From Dysgonomonas sp. UBA7710 (lineage in GTDB: Bacteria > Bacteroidota > Bacteroidia > Bacteroidales > Dysgonomonadaceae): a DNA stretch of 64,000 bases. The notes under the pieces are model-generated. The model was not told the origin of the DNA, did not search any database, and saw only the letters and a list, made by a program, of their open reading frames with translations. Shown here piece after piece: positions 52,483-61,869 of the stretch (the first letter of the stretch is position 1; each line of letters starts with the position of its first letter). Where the stretch lies: NCBI RefSeq assembly GCF_002482385.1, contig NZ_DLFW01000039.1, positions 1 to 64,000 of the forward strand. The letters run 5' to 3'. Position numbers and translations under genes: made by a program.

Positions 52483-53277
52483 ATGACCGAACAGAATATA
52501 CTACTTGCATTTATACTTACAGCTATTGCGGGGCTATCGACTGGTATAGGCAGTCTTATAGCGCTGATTGCCAAACATACGAATACAAAATTCCTGTGTG
52601 CATCTCTGGGCTTTTCGGCAGGTATAATGTTGTATGTCTCATTTATGGAGATGATGCCGCAAGGTAAACTGGAACTGGTATCGGTCTATGGTGAAAAAAT
52701 GGGAATGCTCTATCTCATACTTGCTTTCTTTGCCGGCATTGCCCTCATAAATATGATTGACTTTGCAATTCCCAAGTCATTAAATCCACATGAGATTCAA
52801 GGTGTCGAAGATATGGATAAAAAACGTTCTCTGAAACGTACTGGCATTGTTGTCGCCCTTTCCATTGCCATACATAATTTCCCCGAAGGTATCGCGACTT
52901 TTACGTCTGCGCTTGGCTCCCTCGATGTTGCCATACCCATAACTATCGCTATTGCCATACATAATATTCCCGAAGGTATTGCTGTCGCCGTACCTATCTA
53001 TCACGCTACGGGCAGCCGCAAAAAAGCATTCTGGCTATCGTTCGCTTCCGGGTTGGCCGAACCTTTCGGTGCGTTGATCGCATATTTCTTCCTGATGCAG
53101 TTCTGGACACCCGCTATGAATGGGATTATTCTTGCTGCCGTGTCGGGAATTATGGTATTTATCTCCCTCGACGAATTGCTGCCTAGTGCCGAGAAGTACG
53201 GAAAACACCATATTTCTATCATGGGATTGGTAGCAGGTATGCTGGTAATGGCTTTTAGCCTGTATTTGTTTGTGTAG
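52483..53277 (+). CDS. zupT: ZIP family zinc transporter ZupT
   Basis: 264 residues, eight hydrophobic segments. The signature TM4/TM5 motifs HNFPEGIATFTSALG and HNIPEGIAVAVPIYHATGS hold the metal-binding His/Glu residues of ZIP transporters. It imports zinc and other divalent metals. It has its own strong promoter. Together with the Nramp and the Cys-rich/TonB pair it makes this part of the window rich in probable metal genes, though they are not one operon. Confidence 0.93.
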   Translation: MTEQNILLAFILTAIAGLSTGIGSLIALIAKHTNTKFLCASLGFSAGIMLYVSFMEMMPQGKLELVSVYGEKMGMLYLILAFFAGIALINMIDFAIPKSLNPHEIQGVEDMDKKRSLKRTGIVVALSIAIHNFPEGIATFTSALGSLDVAIPITIAIAIHNIPEGIAVAVPIYHATGSRKKAFWLSFASGLAEPFGALIAYFFLMQFWTPAMNGIILAAVSGIMVFISLDELLPSAEKYGKHHISIMGLVAGMLVMAFSLYLFV

Positions 53278-53376
53278 TTAATAAATTACATGAAGCCATA
53301 TGGCCATTTCGTCACCGGAAAAGGCAACTTCCTACAATTACTCCTTTTAGCCTTCTGCTAATCGCAAATATTCTTT

Positions 53377-53384
53377 TATATTTG
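53377..53384 (+). promoter_or_regulatory. Promoter -7 box for the alpha-2-macroglobulin gene
   Basis: TATATTTG fits TAnnTTTG, 48 nt before the start. Confidence 0.55.
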
Positions 53385-53431
53385 TGAATTAGTATATAAT
53401 AAAATCGCATCGGACACAAATAAATATAACT

Positions 53432-56400
53432 ATGAAAAAAAATCTTTTCCTCATCCCTGTTTTTCTTTTATCGTGTCTTTTTATAGTGAATTCATGTAAG
53501 AAGGGCGGTACCCGTGAAATTAATTCCGAGTTTGCAAAATACATTGCAGCATTCACCTACGGAAAAGTTTCATCTTCTTCCGAAATACAAATCGAGTTGA
53601 CGCAGGATATTCCGACTGTGGAATTGAATAAGGAAATCGATCAGAAGCTGTTTGAATTTTCTCCGTCAATAAAAGGGAAAGCTTACTGGTCAAGTTCCCG
53701 CACCATAAAATTCATCCCTGATGCCGGAGAACTGAAGCAGGGTCAGGAATACGAAGCCTGGTTCAAACTGGATAAGGTGCTGAAAGTAGAGAGCGAGTTT
53801 AAAGAATTTTATTTTCATTTCCATATTCCGGAACAGAATTACAGTGTCAGCCTGATGCCATACTCTCCTATCAAAGAGACTGACCTTAAATGGAACGCTG
53901 TGCAGGGAACCATATTGCTGGCCGATGATGCGCAGCTTGATAATGTAACTAAAATGTTTTCACTATCGGGCGGAGATAAGGCCAAAGACGCGAAGATAAA
54001 GATTACTCCGACTGAAACAAAAGGGCGTTTCAGCCTTTTAGTAGATAGCCTATACCGGGACAATTCAGATATTGAATATACGCTTCATGTAAAAGGGGAT
54101 GCCATAGGATTGAAGAAGAACGAAGATATAAAGATCGTCATTCCTAAAATATCACAGTTTGAAGTAATAGATGTGGGTATGGAATACGATCCGCAGGAGT
54201 GTATTCGCGTTACATTCAGTGATCCGTTGTCCCTCAATCAGAATATACAGGGGCTGGTTAAACCCGGTACCGTAGAAAGTTTCTCATTCGATATAGACAG
54301 GAATGTGTTGAGGTTATATCTGGATAAAACAACCCGGGGATCGAGTGTCGAGCTCAAGATATTCAAGGAAATAAAGAGTGTGGCGAATATGCGCCTCAAG
54401 GACGATTATACTTACAGTGTCAATTTCCGGAAAAATAGTCCGGAGATAAAAATGGTGGGTTCGGGAAATATTCTCCCTAATTCCGATAACCTTATAATTC
54501 CGTTTCAGGCAGTCAATCTATGGGCAATAGACGTAAAAGTGATTAAGATATTCGAAAATAATATATTGGGCTATCTGCAAGCCAACGATTTTGGCGAGAG
54601 TGATGAGTTGAAACGCTTCGGCCGTCTTATATTAAAGAAACGTATTCGTCTGGACGAAGATCCTACAATGAAACTCGAAGAGTGGAACAACTTCTCCCTC
54701 GATTTGGCTACAATGATTAAGCAAGATCCGGGAGCTGTCTATAAGGTGGAATTTTCGATGAAGAAGGAATATTCATTATTCCCTTGTGGCGGCATAACTC
54801 CTCAGATACCCGAAGAGGCCAGTCTCGAACGATTCGATAATAAACTGACCGAAGAGGACGAAGCCCAATGGGACAGGCCGGGATATTACTATTCCGATGA
54901 CTGGGATTGGGATAATTACAACTGGGCTGAAAGAGAGAACCCGTGCGACCCTACATTCTATATGAATAAGACGTATAGTTGTGTGGTGCTGGCATCTAAT
55001 ATAGGGATAACAGCAAAACTGGGAGCCGATAAGAAAATGTTTGTCGCGCTGACCGATATTCTTACCACTAAACCCATATCGGGCGGAGTAGTAGATATCT
55101 ATAATTATCAGATGCAGCGGATAGGTAGCGGAAAGACTGATGGAGACGGATTCGCCGATATAGACTATAAAGGTGGCGTGCCATTTGTCGTAATTGCTTC
55201 TCGCGAGAAGGAAAAAGGCTACTTGAAAGTAACTTCAAATCTTTCCCTTTCATTGAGTAATTTCGATGTAAGCGGTAAAGAAATAAAGAAAGGACTGAAA
55301 GGTTATATCTATGGCGAACGCGGTGTGTGGCGTCCGGGAGATTCCATATTTGTAACGTTCATTTTGGAAGATAAGGCCAAGACCCTGCCGAAAGAACATC
55401 CGGTATCACTCGAACTTTATACTCCTCGCGGGCAAATGGCCCAACGATATACAGCTACTTCGGGCAAGGATGGCTTTTATCCGTTCCGTATGGCTACGGA
55501 TGCCAATGCTATTACCGGTAACTGGCAGGCAAGAGTGAAAGTGGGAGGTGTTACATTCTATAAAACATTAAAGATAGAGACGGTGAAACCAAACCGCCTG
55601 AAAATCCGTCTCGATGTAGGCGATATGATTAATGCCGGTTCAGGCTCATTCTCCGGTTCATTATCTTCACAATGGCTGCATGGCGCTCCGGCTGTAAATC
55701 TGGCGGCTAAAGTGGAGATGACGTTGAGTTCGGCGCGCACACCTTTCAAGGGGTATGAGCAATATGCGTTTAATAATCCCGCGTCAAACTTTGCTTCGGA
55801 TACATATACCGTCTTCGATGGCAGGCTGGATGCTTCCGGCAATGCGACTGTAAGGGCGAATCTTCCTCAGGCGGCAAGTGCACCGGGAATGTTGAGGGCC
55901 AATATTGTTTCGCGTGTTTTCGAATCGGGAGGCGATGCCAGCATATATACGCAGACTGCGGCTTATTCTCCGTTTTCGGCTTATATAGGAATTAAATCTC
56001 CGACCGACACTCAATACGGATGGCTGGAGACCGATAAGGACAATATGATAGATATCGTTACCCTTACACCTGAGGGTAAGCCTCTCAACCGGTCTGATCT
56101 GGAGGTCAAGATATATAAACTCGACTGGTACTGGTGGTGGAATTCCAACGATAATTTATCTTCGTATGTAAATAACACATCTACAAAAGTTATCCTCGAC
56201 CAGACCATCTCTACTTCAGGAGGGGGAAAAGCGAAAGTGAAGTTCCGTGTCGATTATCCTGAATGGGGACGCTATCTGATTATGGTAACCGATGGACAGG
56301 GAGGGCATACATCAGGCCGTTTGTTATATGCCGACTGGCCGTCGTGGCGTGGCCGTTCCGATAAGCAAGACCCTAGCGGACTGACAATGCTTTCGTTCAC

Positions 56401-58996
56401 AACGGATAAACAATCATATAAGGTAGGGGAAACAGTTACCGTCATCCTTCCTAAGAGTTCTGACGGACGGGCTTTGCTAAGCCTGGAAGATGGTTCCCGC
56501 ATCATTTCCCGTGAATGGGTAACCACCACGGCCAAAGAAGATACCAAACACACATTCAAAGTAACTGAGGAGATGGCGCCTAATTTCTACATCTTCGCCA
56601 GCCTGTTCCAGCCTCATGCGCAGACGGATAATGACTTGCCTATCCGCATGTATGGCGTACTGAATATAAATGTAGAAAACAGCGAGACCAAATTGTCTCC
56701 TGTAATAACGATGCCTGACGAGTTACGTCCTGAAAAAGAATTTACTGTGTCCGTATCTGAAAAGAACGGCAAAGATATGACCTATACTCTTGCCATTGTA
56801 GATGAAGGATTACTCGATCTTACTTCGTTCCGCACGCCGGATGCATGGGATGAATTCTATTCCCGTCAGGCTCTGGGTGTCCGCACATGGGATATGTTCG
56901 ATATGGTGGTAGGTGCCCAAACAGGAAAGTTGGGGCCACTATTGAGCATAGGAGGGGACGAAGCACTGAAGCCGGGTAATAATACAATGAGCCGTTTCAA
57001 ACCGGTAGTGAAATATCTGGGGCCTTATACGCTCGGAGGAGGTAAAAAGGATACGCACAAGATAACCTTACCTCCGTATTTTGGTTCGGTTCGCGTGATG
57101 GTTGTTGCCGGAAATGCAAAGGGGGCGTATGGCAACGCAGAGAAGGCAGTCCCTGTTCGCAATCCGTTGATGATACTATCTACCTTGCCGCGCGTGGCAG
57201 GGCCTGATGAAGAAATACTTCTTCCTGTCAATGTATTCGCAATGGATAAGAAGATAAAGAATGTAAGTCTGACAGCACAGTCTACAGGCCTGTTCCAGTT
57301 CACAGAGGGAACTTCCAAATCGGTAACATTTACCCAGACAGGCGACAAGATGGTTTATTTCAAAGTGAAAGTAGGGAAGAAGACCGGGTTTGAAAAGATA
57401 GTAGTCAAAGCTACAGGTAATGGAGAGTCGGCAACAGAAACAATTGACATAGAAGTGCGGAATCCGAATCCGCCGGTACTGTTATCTTCTCAGGCATTGG
57501 TTCCTGCTAATGAGACTGCTGAACTGGAGATCGCTTTCGAATCGTTGCGAAGCGAAGATTGGGCAAAGATGGAGGTATCGCGTATGCCGGGAGTGGATCT
57601 GAACAAGAACCTGTCTTACTTGCACGATTATCCTCACGGATGTTCCGAACAGGTGACATCCAAGGTATTCCCGCTGTTGTATGTACAGGCATTCCGTCCA
57701 TTCTCCAATAAAGAAAAGGATGTGATAGACAACAATATAAGAGAAGGGATAAGGATGATAACCTCACGTCAGCTGATGGATGGAGGTATCGCGTACTGGC
57801 CGGGTAATACCGTGCCGAACGAATGGGTAACGACTTATGCGGGGCATTTTCTTGTCGAAGCCCAGCGGGCAGGGCGTGATGTGCCGGCATCGGTACTGGC
57901 AAAATGGAAGCAGTTCCAGAAAAAGGCTGCCCAGACATGGAACAGGGCAGATCTTTATACTTCTTATTACAGCAATTCGATGGCCGATCTGCAACAGGCA
58001 TATCGCCTGTACACGCTTGCCCTTGCCGGAGAACCGGAACTGGGAGCTATGAACCGTCTGAAAGAAATGAGTGGGTTGTCGGCACAGGCACGCTGGCGGC
58101 TGTCCGCGGCTTATGCACTTGCAGGTAAAAAGGACGCAGCGAATCAGTTGATAACCAATCTTAGCGATCAGGTCAGCCCTTATTCATTCAATAATAATAC
58201 TTACGGTAGTTCATCTCGTGATATGTCGATGATAATGGAAACATACCTGCTGCTGGGAAGAACCGAAAAAGCGCTGGCTCTGTCATTTAAGGTGTCGGAA
58301 GCCCTGAGCGGCGGATATATCACTACTCAAACGGCAGCTTACGGGCTGATAGCGATGTCGAAGCTCGCCGAAAAAATGGGTAAAGGTGTTATCTCCTATG
58401 AATGGGAACTGAACGGGGTGAAACAGACAACGGGAAATTCCGGAGAGGTCTTTCAGGAAGTGGTTGTTAAGCCACAGGAGAAAGTACATGTTTCCATCAA
58501 AAACAAAGGACAGGGGCAAATCTTCGTTCGTTTGCTTGGGCGTACTCAGCCGATTGTAGACAATACTCCGGCTCAGAGTAACGGGACGAACCTGTATGTG
58601 AAGTATGTGGATGAGAACGGTAAGGAGATAGATGTCACTTCTCTGAAGCAGGGTACGGAGTTCTTTGCCAACGTAATCGTACAGAATATATCGGGACAAT
58701 ATCTGACTGATATGACCCTGAGTCAGATATTCCCTTCGGGATGGGAGATATTCAATACCCGTCTGTTCAACGAAGCGGATAGCAGGACGGCCGGTTCGTT
58801 CAATTATCAGGACATAAGAGATGACAGGGTATATACCTATTATAATATCGGTTCCGGTTATTCGTCTTCGTTCCGCATCAGGTTGCAGGCCGCGTATTGT
58901 GGCAGGTTCTACCTCCCTGCGATAAGTAACGAACCTATGTATAATCCGTCGGAGCAAAGCCGTACCACCGGCCGCTGGGTAGAGGTGAAACAATGA
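53432..58996 (+). CDS. Alpha-2-macroglobulin family lipoprotein
   Basis: 1854 residues, the largest gene here. Lipoprotein signal MKKNLFLIPVFLLSCLFIVN followed by SCKKGG. The order fits bacterial alpha-2-macroglobulins: N-terminal MG domains, A2M N-terminal domain, the YGERGVWRPGDSIFVTFILE block (residue ~630), bait-type region, and the thioester domain with HDYPHGCSEQVTSKVFPLLY, whose thioester Cys1404 and Gln1407 form a C-x-E-Q motif, followed by the TED helices and C-terminal domains. Such proteins trap foreign proteases in the periplasm or on the surface. In many bacteria a pbpC gene lies next to it; no such gene is seen here. Confidence 0.93.
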   Translation: MKKNLFLIPVFLLSCLFIVNSCKKGGTREINSEFAKYIAAFTYGKVSSSSEIQIELTQDIPTVELNKEIDQKLFEFSPSIKGKAYWSSSRTIKFIPDAGELKQGQEYEAWFKLDKVLKVESEFKEFYFHFHIPEQNYSVSLMPYSPIKETDLKWNAVQGTILLADDAQLDNVTKMFSLSGGDKAKDAKIKITPTETKGRFSLLVDSLYRDNSDIEYTLHVKGDAIGLKKNEDIKIVIPKISQFEVIDVGMEYDPQECIRVTFSDPLSLNQNIQGLVKPGTVESFSFDIDRNVLRLYLDKTTRGSSVELKIFKEIKSVANMRLKDDYTYSVNFRKNSPEIKMVGSGNILPNSDNLIIPFQAVNLWAIDVKVIKIFENNILGYLQANDFGESDELKRFGRLILKKRIRLDEDPTMKLEEWNNFSLDLATMIKQDPGAVYKVEFSMKKEYSLFPCGGITPQIPEEASLERFDNKLTEEDEAQWDRPGYYYSDDWDWDNYNWAERENPCDPTFYMNKTYSCVVLASNIGITAKLGADKKMFVALTDILTTKPISGGVVDIYNYQMQRIGSGKTDGDGFADIDYKGGVPFVVIASREKEKGYLKVTSNLSLSLSNFDVSGKEIKKGLKGYIYGERGVWRPGDSIFVTFILEDKAKTLPKEHPVSLELYTPRGQMAQRYTATSGKDGFYPFRMATDANAITGNWQARVKVGGVTFYKTLKIETVKPNRLKIRLDVGDMINAGSGSFSGSLSSQWLHGAPAVNLAAKVEMTLSSARTPFKGYEQYAFNNPASNFASDTYTVFDGRLDASGNATVRANLPQAASAPGMLRANIVSRVFESGGDASIYTQTAAYSPFSAYIGIKSPTDTQYGWLETDKDNMIDIVTLTPEGKPLNRSDLEVKIYKLDWYWWWNSNDNLSSYVNNTSTKVILDQTISTSGGGKAKVKFRVDYPEWGRYLIMVTDGQGGHTSGRLLYADWPSWRGRSDKQDPSGLTMLSFTTDKQSYKVGETVTVILPKSSDGRALLSLEDGSRIISREWVTTTAKEDTKHTFKVTEEMAPNFYIFASLFQPHAQTDNDLPIRMYGVLNINVENSETKLSPVITMPDELRPEKEFTVSVSEKNGKDMTYTLAIVDEGLLDLTSFRTPDAWDEFYSRQALGVRTWDMFDMVVGAQTGKLGPLLSIGGDEALKPGNNTMSRFKPVVKYLGPYTLGGGKKDTHKITLPPYFGSVRVMVVAGNAKGAYGNAEKAVPVRNPLMILSTLPRVAGPDEEILLPVNVFAMDKKIKNVSLTAQSTGLFQFTEGTSKSVTFTQTGDKMVYFKVKVGKKTGFEKIVVKATGNGESATETIDIEVRNPNPPVLLSSQALVPANETAELEIAFESLRSEDWAKMEVSRMPGVDLNKNLSYLHDYPHGCSEQVTSKVFPLLYVQAFRPFSNKEKDVIDNNIREGIRMITSRQLMDGGIAYWPGNTVPNEWVTTYAGHFLVEAQRAGRDVPASVLAKWKQFQKKAAQTWNRADLYTSYYSNSMADLQQAYRLYTLALAGEPELGAMNRLKEMSGLSAQARWRLSAAYALAGKKDAANQLITNLSDQVSPYSFNNNTYGSSSRDMSMIMETYLLLGRTEKALALSFKVSEALSGGYITTQTAAYGLIAMSKLAEKMGKGVISYEWELNGVKQTTGNSGEVFQEVVVKPQEKVHVSIKNKGQGQIFVRLLGRTQPIVDNTPAQSNGTNLYVKYVDENGKEIDVTSLKQGTEFFANVIVQNISGQYLTDMTLSQIFPSGWEIFNTRLFNEADSRTAGSFNYQDIRDDRVYTYYNIGSGYSSSFRIRLQAAYCGRFYLPAISNEPMYNPSEQSRTTGRWVEVKQ

Positions 58997-59038
58997 TTAG
59001 CAGATTAGCAAATGGTGCGGAGCGACAAAACTGAAAGC

Positions 59039-59068
59039 TCCTATCTTGTCTACTCGTAACTCGTAACT
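59039..59068 (+). repeat. Fragment of the composite intergenic repeat
   Basis: The words CTCCTATCTTGTCTACTCG and GTAACTCGTAACTA match the CTCGTATCTTGTCTACTCG word of copy 2 (8643-8661). No GTAACA-AAGGTAAC word and no terminal word are present. Confidence 0.5.
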
Positions 59069-59105
59069 AAAAATAGGGTATTTATCAAATAAATACCCTA
59101 TTTTT
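59069..59105. terminator. Perfect 17-bp hairpin, terminator overlapping the next promoter
   Basis: AAAAATAGGGTATTTAT and ATAAATACCCTATTTTT form a perfect 17-bp stem with loop CAA; the final T-run (59101-59105) is the expected terminator tail for the alpha-2-macroglobulin gene and also belongs to the -7 box at 59099-59106. Confidence 0.8.
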
Positions 59106-59106
59106 G
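59099..59106 (+). promoter_or_regulatory. Promoter -7 box for the glycosyltransferase-like gene
   Basis: TATTTTTG fits TAnnTTTG and shares seven bases with the end of the hairpin at 59069-59105. It lies 23 nt before the start at 59130. Confidence 0.5.
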
Positions 59107-59129
59107 TACCCTATAATAACGCAACATCA

Positions 59130-59984
59130 ATGAAGAGAGCAGTCTGTACATTCGGCAGCTATTATTTAACCGAAGGTTTCCCCCGTTTCAGGAAGATGTG
59201 CGAAAGCATGGATATATTCGATGATATCCATACCGTTTGCGAGAAAGACCTGGACAAAGACTTTTGTAAACGCTGGGGCAGATACCTTATACCTTATTCC
59301 CGGGGATTCGGTTATTGGTGTTGGAAGCCCTATTTCATCCTTAAAATACTCGAAGGAATGCAGGATGGCGATGTGCTTCTCTATTCTGATATTGGTTGCT
59401 ATTTCAACCCTAAAGGACGGGAGCGGCTGTTGGAGTATTACGATATGGTGGAGAACACCCCGACAGGTATTCTCGGTGTTAAGAGTCAGGAAGTGGGCTA
59501 TAATGGCATGCCCGAAACACTCTATTATGAATACGAGTGGACTAAAGGAGATGTCTTTGCCTATTACAATGTATATGACGACAAGACATACACTCATACT
59601 CCCCAGTTCGAATCCACAATCATTTTCTTTAGGAAAAGCCCTCTGGTGATGCAGTTTGTAAAAGACTGGTATCAGGCTTATCTGGACGATTATAGTCTGG
59701 CCACCGATTCCCCTTCACGTGTACCGAACTTGCCGGGCTTTAAAGAGAACCGGCACGACCAGAGCATCTATTCCATTCTGGGGAAGAAATACGGTATAGC
59801 CGGGATTTCTACAAACGAGATTTTCCAACGGGACTGGTCTCTGTTGGATAACTATCCCATACAGGCCCGCCGCGATAAATATTATACCAGCAAGTACCAC
59901 TACAAGCACCGTTTCAGGTTGAGGAAATTCTATCGCAGGATATGGGGGGTGAAATACTGGTTCAAGGACTTATTCAACAATTAA
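59130..59984 (+). CDS. Glycosyltransferase-like protein (GT-A fold), capsule/LPS type
   Basis: 284 residues. MKRAVCTFGSYYLTEGFPRF, RYLIPYSRGFGYWCWKPYFI, VLLYSDIGCYFNPKGRERLL and NRHDQSIYSILGKKYGI resemble the bacterial proteins with a GT-A-like fold that are annotated as sugar transferases in surface polysaccharide regions. The acidic DxG in LLYSDIGC would be the metal site. The C-terminus is basic (KYHYKHRFRLRKFYRRI), as in membrane-associated transferases. No other polysaccharide gene is in view. A degraded paralogue lies directly downstream. Confidence 0.65.
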   Translation: MKRAVCTFGSYYLTEGFPRFRKMCESMDIFDDIHTVCEKDLDKDFCKRWGRYLIPYSRGFGYWCWKPYFILKILEGMQDGDVLLYSDIGCYFNPKGRERLLEYYDMVENTPTGILGVKSQEVGYNGMPETLYYEYEWTKGDVFAYYNVYDDKTYTHTPQFESTIIFFRKSPLVMQFVKDWYQAYLDDYSLATDSPSRVPNLPGFKENRHDQSIYSILGKKYGIAGISTNEIFQRDWSLLDNYPIQARRDKYYTSKYHYKHRFRLRKFYRRIWGVKYWFKDLFNN

Positions 59985-59994
59985 CACGACTTAC

Positions 59995-60219
59995 ATGAAG
60001 AGAGTTTTATGCACATTCGGCAATTATCCCATGTTCAAGGGAGCGTAACTATACAGGGAATCCGCTGCGAGCCTGAATGTTTTCGATGAAATTATTACCT
60101 ATAACGATAAAGACCTCGATACTGACTTCAAGAAGAAGTAGGGGAGGTATCTGATTCCTTATTCCCGTGGATTCGGTTACTGGTGCCGGAACCCCTATCT
60201 GGTATCGCAGACACCGTAA
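59995..60219 (+). pseudogene. Decayed paralogue of the glycosyltransferase-like gene
   Basis: A remnant of 74 codons in one frame starts MKRVLCTFGNYPMFKGA and continues LYRESAASLNVFDEIITYND, KDLDTDFKKK, GRYLIPYSRGFGYWCRNPYL, which aligns with residues 1-70 of the intact gene just upstream. Two in-frame stops interrupt it (TAA at 60046 and TAG at 60139), and homology ends before a third stop at 60217. The 3' part is gone. It is a tandem duplicate that has lost function. Confidence 0.8.
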
Positions 60220-60244
60220 AAACGGACAGAAAAACTGTAACTGC

Positions 60245-61441
60245 TTACATCTTGTATTTAGTTTTGTTGCATAACAGCATATGTATGGATAAACAAAGCA
60301 GGATAAGCAGGCTGCCGACGCTCACAACACCATTCCATCCGTAGTATTGCCAAGCTATCCCGCCGAGGAATGTGCCTGCAGAGCCTCCAATGAAATAGGA
60401 TACCATGTACACAGTGTTCAATCTGTTGGAAGCCTCCGGATGGGTAGAAAAAACGATGGTCTGGTTGGTGACATGCATTCCTTGTAATCCCATATCAAGC
60501 AGGATAATACCGGCAATCAGTCCGATATAGGTATTTCCGGAGAAACCGAATATCCCCCACGACAAAAGCATCAGGAGGCAAGCAATAAAGATTATCTTAT
60601 TCTTGTTTATTTTTCCCGATACAGAGCCCGTAACCGATGCAGCCAATACGCCTACTATCCCGACAAGACCCAGCGAACCCGCGACATCACTTCCCTGAAA
60701 GAACGGAGCTTGTTCGAGCCTGAAAGTAAGGGTAGTCCAGAACATGGAAAATGAGCCAAAGCCTAATGCACCCCGTAAGGAGGCTAGTCTGAGGCTGGGA
60801 ATTTCTTTTGTATAACGGAATATAGAGCCCATTAATTGACTATAAGTCCCTTTAAAGGTCGGTTGCATATTAGGTAACAGCCATGCGATGAGGATACCCA
60901 GCACAACCATCATTCCGGCAGCAATGTAAAACACTTCACGCCAGCCGAGATACTCGCCCAGCAGACCGCTGAAGACACGTGAGGCCAGTATGCCGATAAG
61001 CAGGCCGCTCATTACTATCCCTACATTTCTGCCTTTTTCTTCGGGTGCGGATAACTGGGCGGCTATGGGTACGAAGATTTGTGGTACGACGGATGTGAGC
61101 CCGATGAAAAAACTGGCGGTAATCATTACTGACAGTGATTTGCTAAAAGCAAAAATCAGTAATGAAAGAATAATAAAGATAAAGTCTGTCAATACTATCT
61201 TTTTCCGTTTGAACATGTCACCTAACGGGATTATGAGCAGAAGTCCTGCTGCATAACCTATCTGGGTAAACATGGCCACTCTGCTGGTGGCGGCTTCGGA
61301 TTCACCAAACTCTTTGGCTATCATTCCCAACAAAGGCTGGTTGTAATAGTTATTTGCTACAACCAGTCCGGCTCCGACTGCCATGAGCCAAAGCGTACTC
61401 TTTGTAAGATACTGTTTATTTTCGTCGTTAGATAAAACCAT
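60245..61441 (-). CDS. MFS transporter (DHA1/YnfM-like)
   Basis: 398 residues and twelve hydrophobic segments. The N-terminus VVANNYYNQPLLGMIAKEFG and the motif A region IPLGDMFKRKKIVLTDF are typical of the YnfM/AraJ-like MFS exporters. Substrate unknown. The probable promoter (TACTTTTG on the minus strand at 61467-61474) lies inside the first word of the composite repeat copy 6. The 3' end lies 26 nt from the glycosyltransferase remnant. Confidence 0.87.
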   Translation of the reverse strand: MVLSNDENKQYLTKSTLWLMAVGAGLVVANNYYNQPLLGMIAKEFGESEAATSRVAMFTQIGYAAGLLLIIPLGDMFKRKKIVLTDFIFIILSLLIFAFSKSLSVMITASFFIGLTSVVPQIFVPIAAQLSAPEEKGRNVGIVMSGLLIGILASRVFSGLLGEYLGWREVFYIAAGMMVVLGILIAWLLPNMQPTFKGTYSQLMGSIFRYTKEIPSLRLASLRGALGFGSFSMFWTTLTFRLEQAPFFQGSDVAGSLGLVGIVGVLAASVTGSVSGKINKNKIIFIACLLMLLSWGIFGFSGNTYIGLIAGIILLDMGLQGMHVTNQTIVFSTHPEASNRLNTVYMVSYFIGGSAGTFLGGIAWQYYGWNGVVSVGSLLILLCLSIHMLLCNKTKYKM

Positions 61442-61458
61442 TTTCTAATGTATTCTTA

Positions 61459-61801
61459 AAAGGTGACAAAAGTAACACTATTTACAGTTAACAGTAAACA
61501 GTTAGCAGTCAACAGTGGTCAACAACTTATATCCCATATCTTGTCTGCTTGTGACTTTACACAAAAGGTGACAAAAGTAACAGAAATATCAGTTAACAGT
61601 CAACAATTAGAACTCCTTTATACTTATTACTCAATACTTACTACTTTGAAAAGGTAACAGAGGTAACAGTCTTTTATCATTTTCTATTTTTGGCACTTCA
61701 CTTTTGGCTCCGCCGATTTTCAATTCGTTTTTCACTTTTCGTTTTTCACTTTTCACTTACTGCAATCTTTCAAAGAGTTATATATGTATATAGATAAAGT
61801 T
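61459..61801 (+). repeat. Composite intergenic repeat, copy 6
   Basis: It starts with AAGGTGACAAAAGTAACAC (61460), followed by AACAGTTAACAGTAAACAG-like words, CTTGTCTGCTTGTGAC, the 39-nt block 61602-61640 identical to 15843-15881, AAGGTAACAGAGGTAACAG (61651), GGCTCCGCCGATTTTCAATTC (61706-61726; inverted in copy 1), then CAAAGAGTTATA (61771) and TATAGATAAAG (61789). No ORF in 61442-61869. It lies between two minus-strand genes, as in copies 2 and 5. Confidence 0.75.
61467..61474 (-). promoter_or_regulatory. Promoter -7 box of the MFS gene inside the repeat
   Basis: On the minus strand the word reads TACTTTTG, a TAnnTTTG match, 25 nt before the MFS start codon. It is part of the GTGACAAAAGTAAC repeat word. 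Confidence 0.5.
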
Positions 61802-61869
61802 TCCGGATAAGTATAATATATGTAAGTAACTATAATCTATGATGAAATATTTTCAATAAGCTCACACCC

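Noticed and set aside
58283..58993. 236-codon minus-strand ORF at the end of the alpha-2-macroglobulin gene
   Set aside because: Antisense to conserved C-terminal domains, no start context, no domain.
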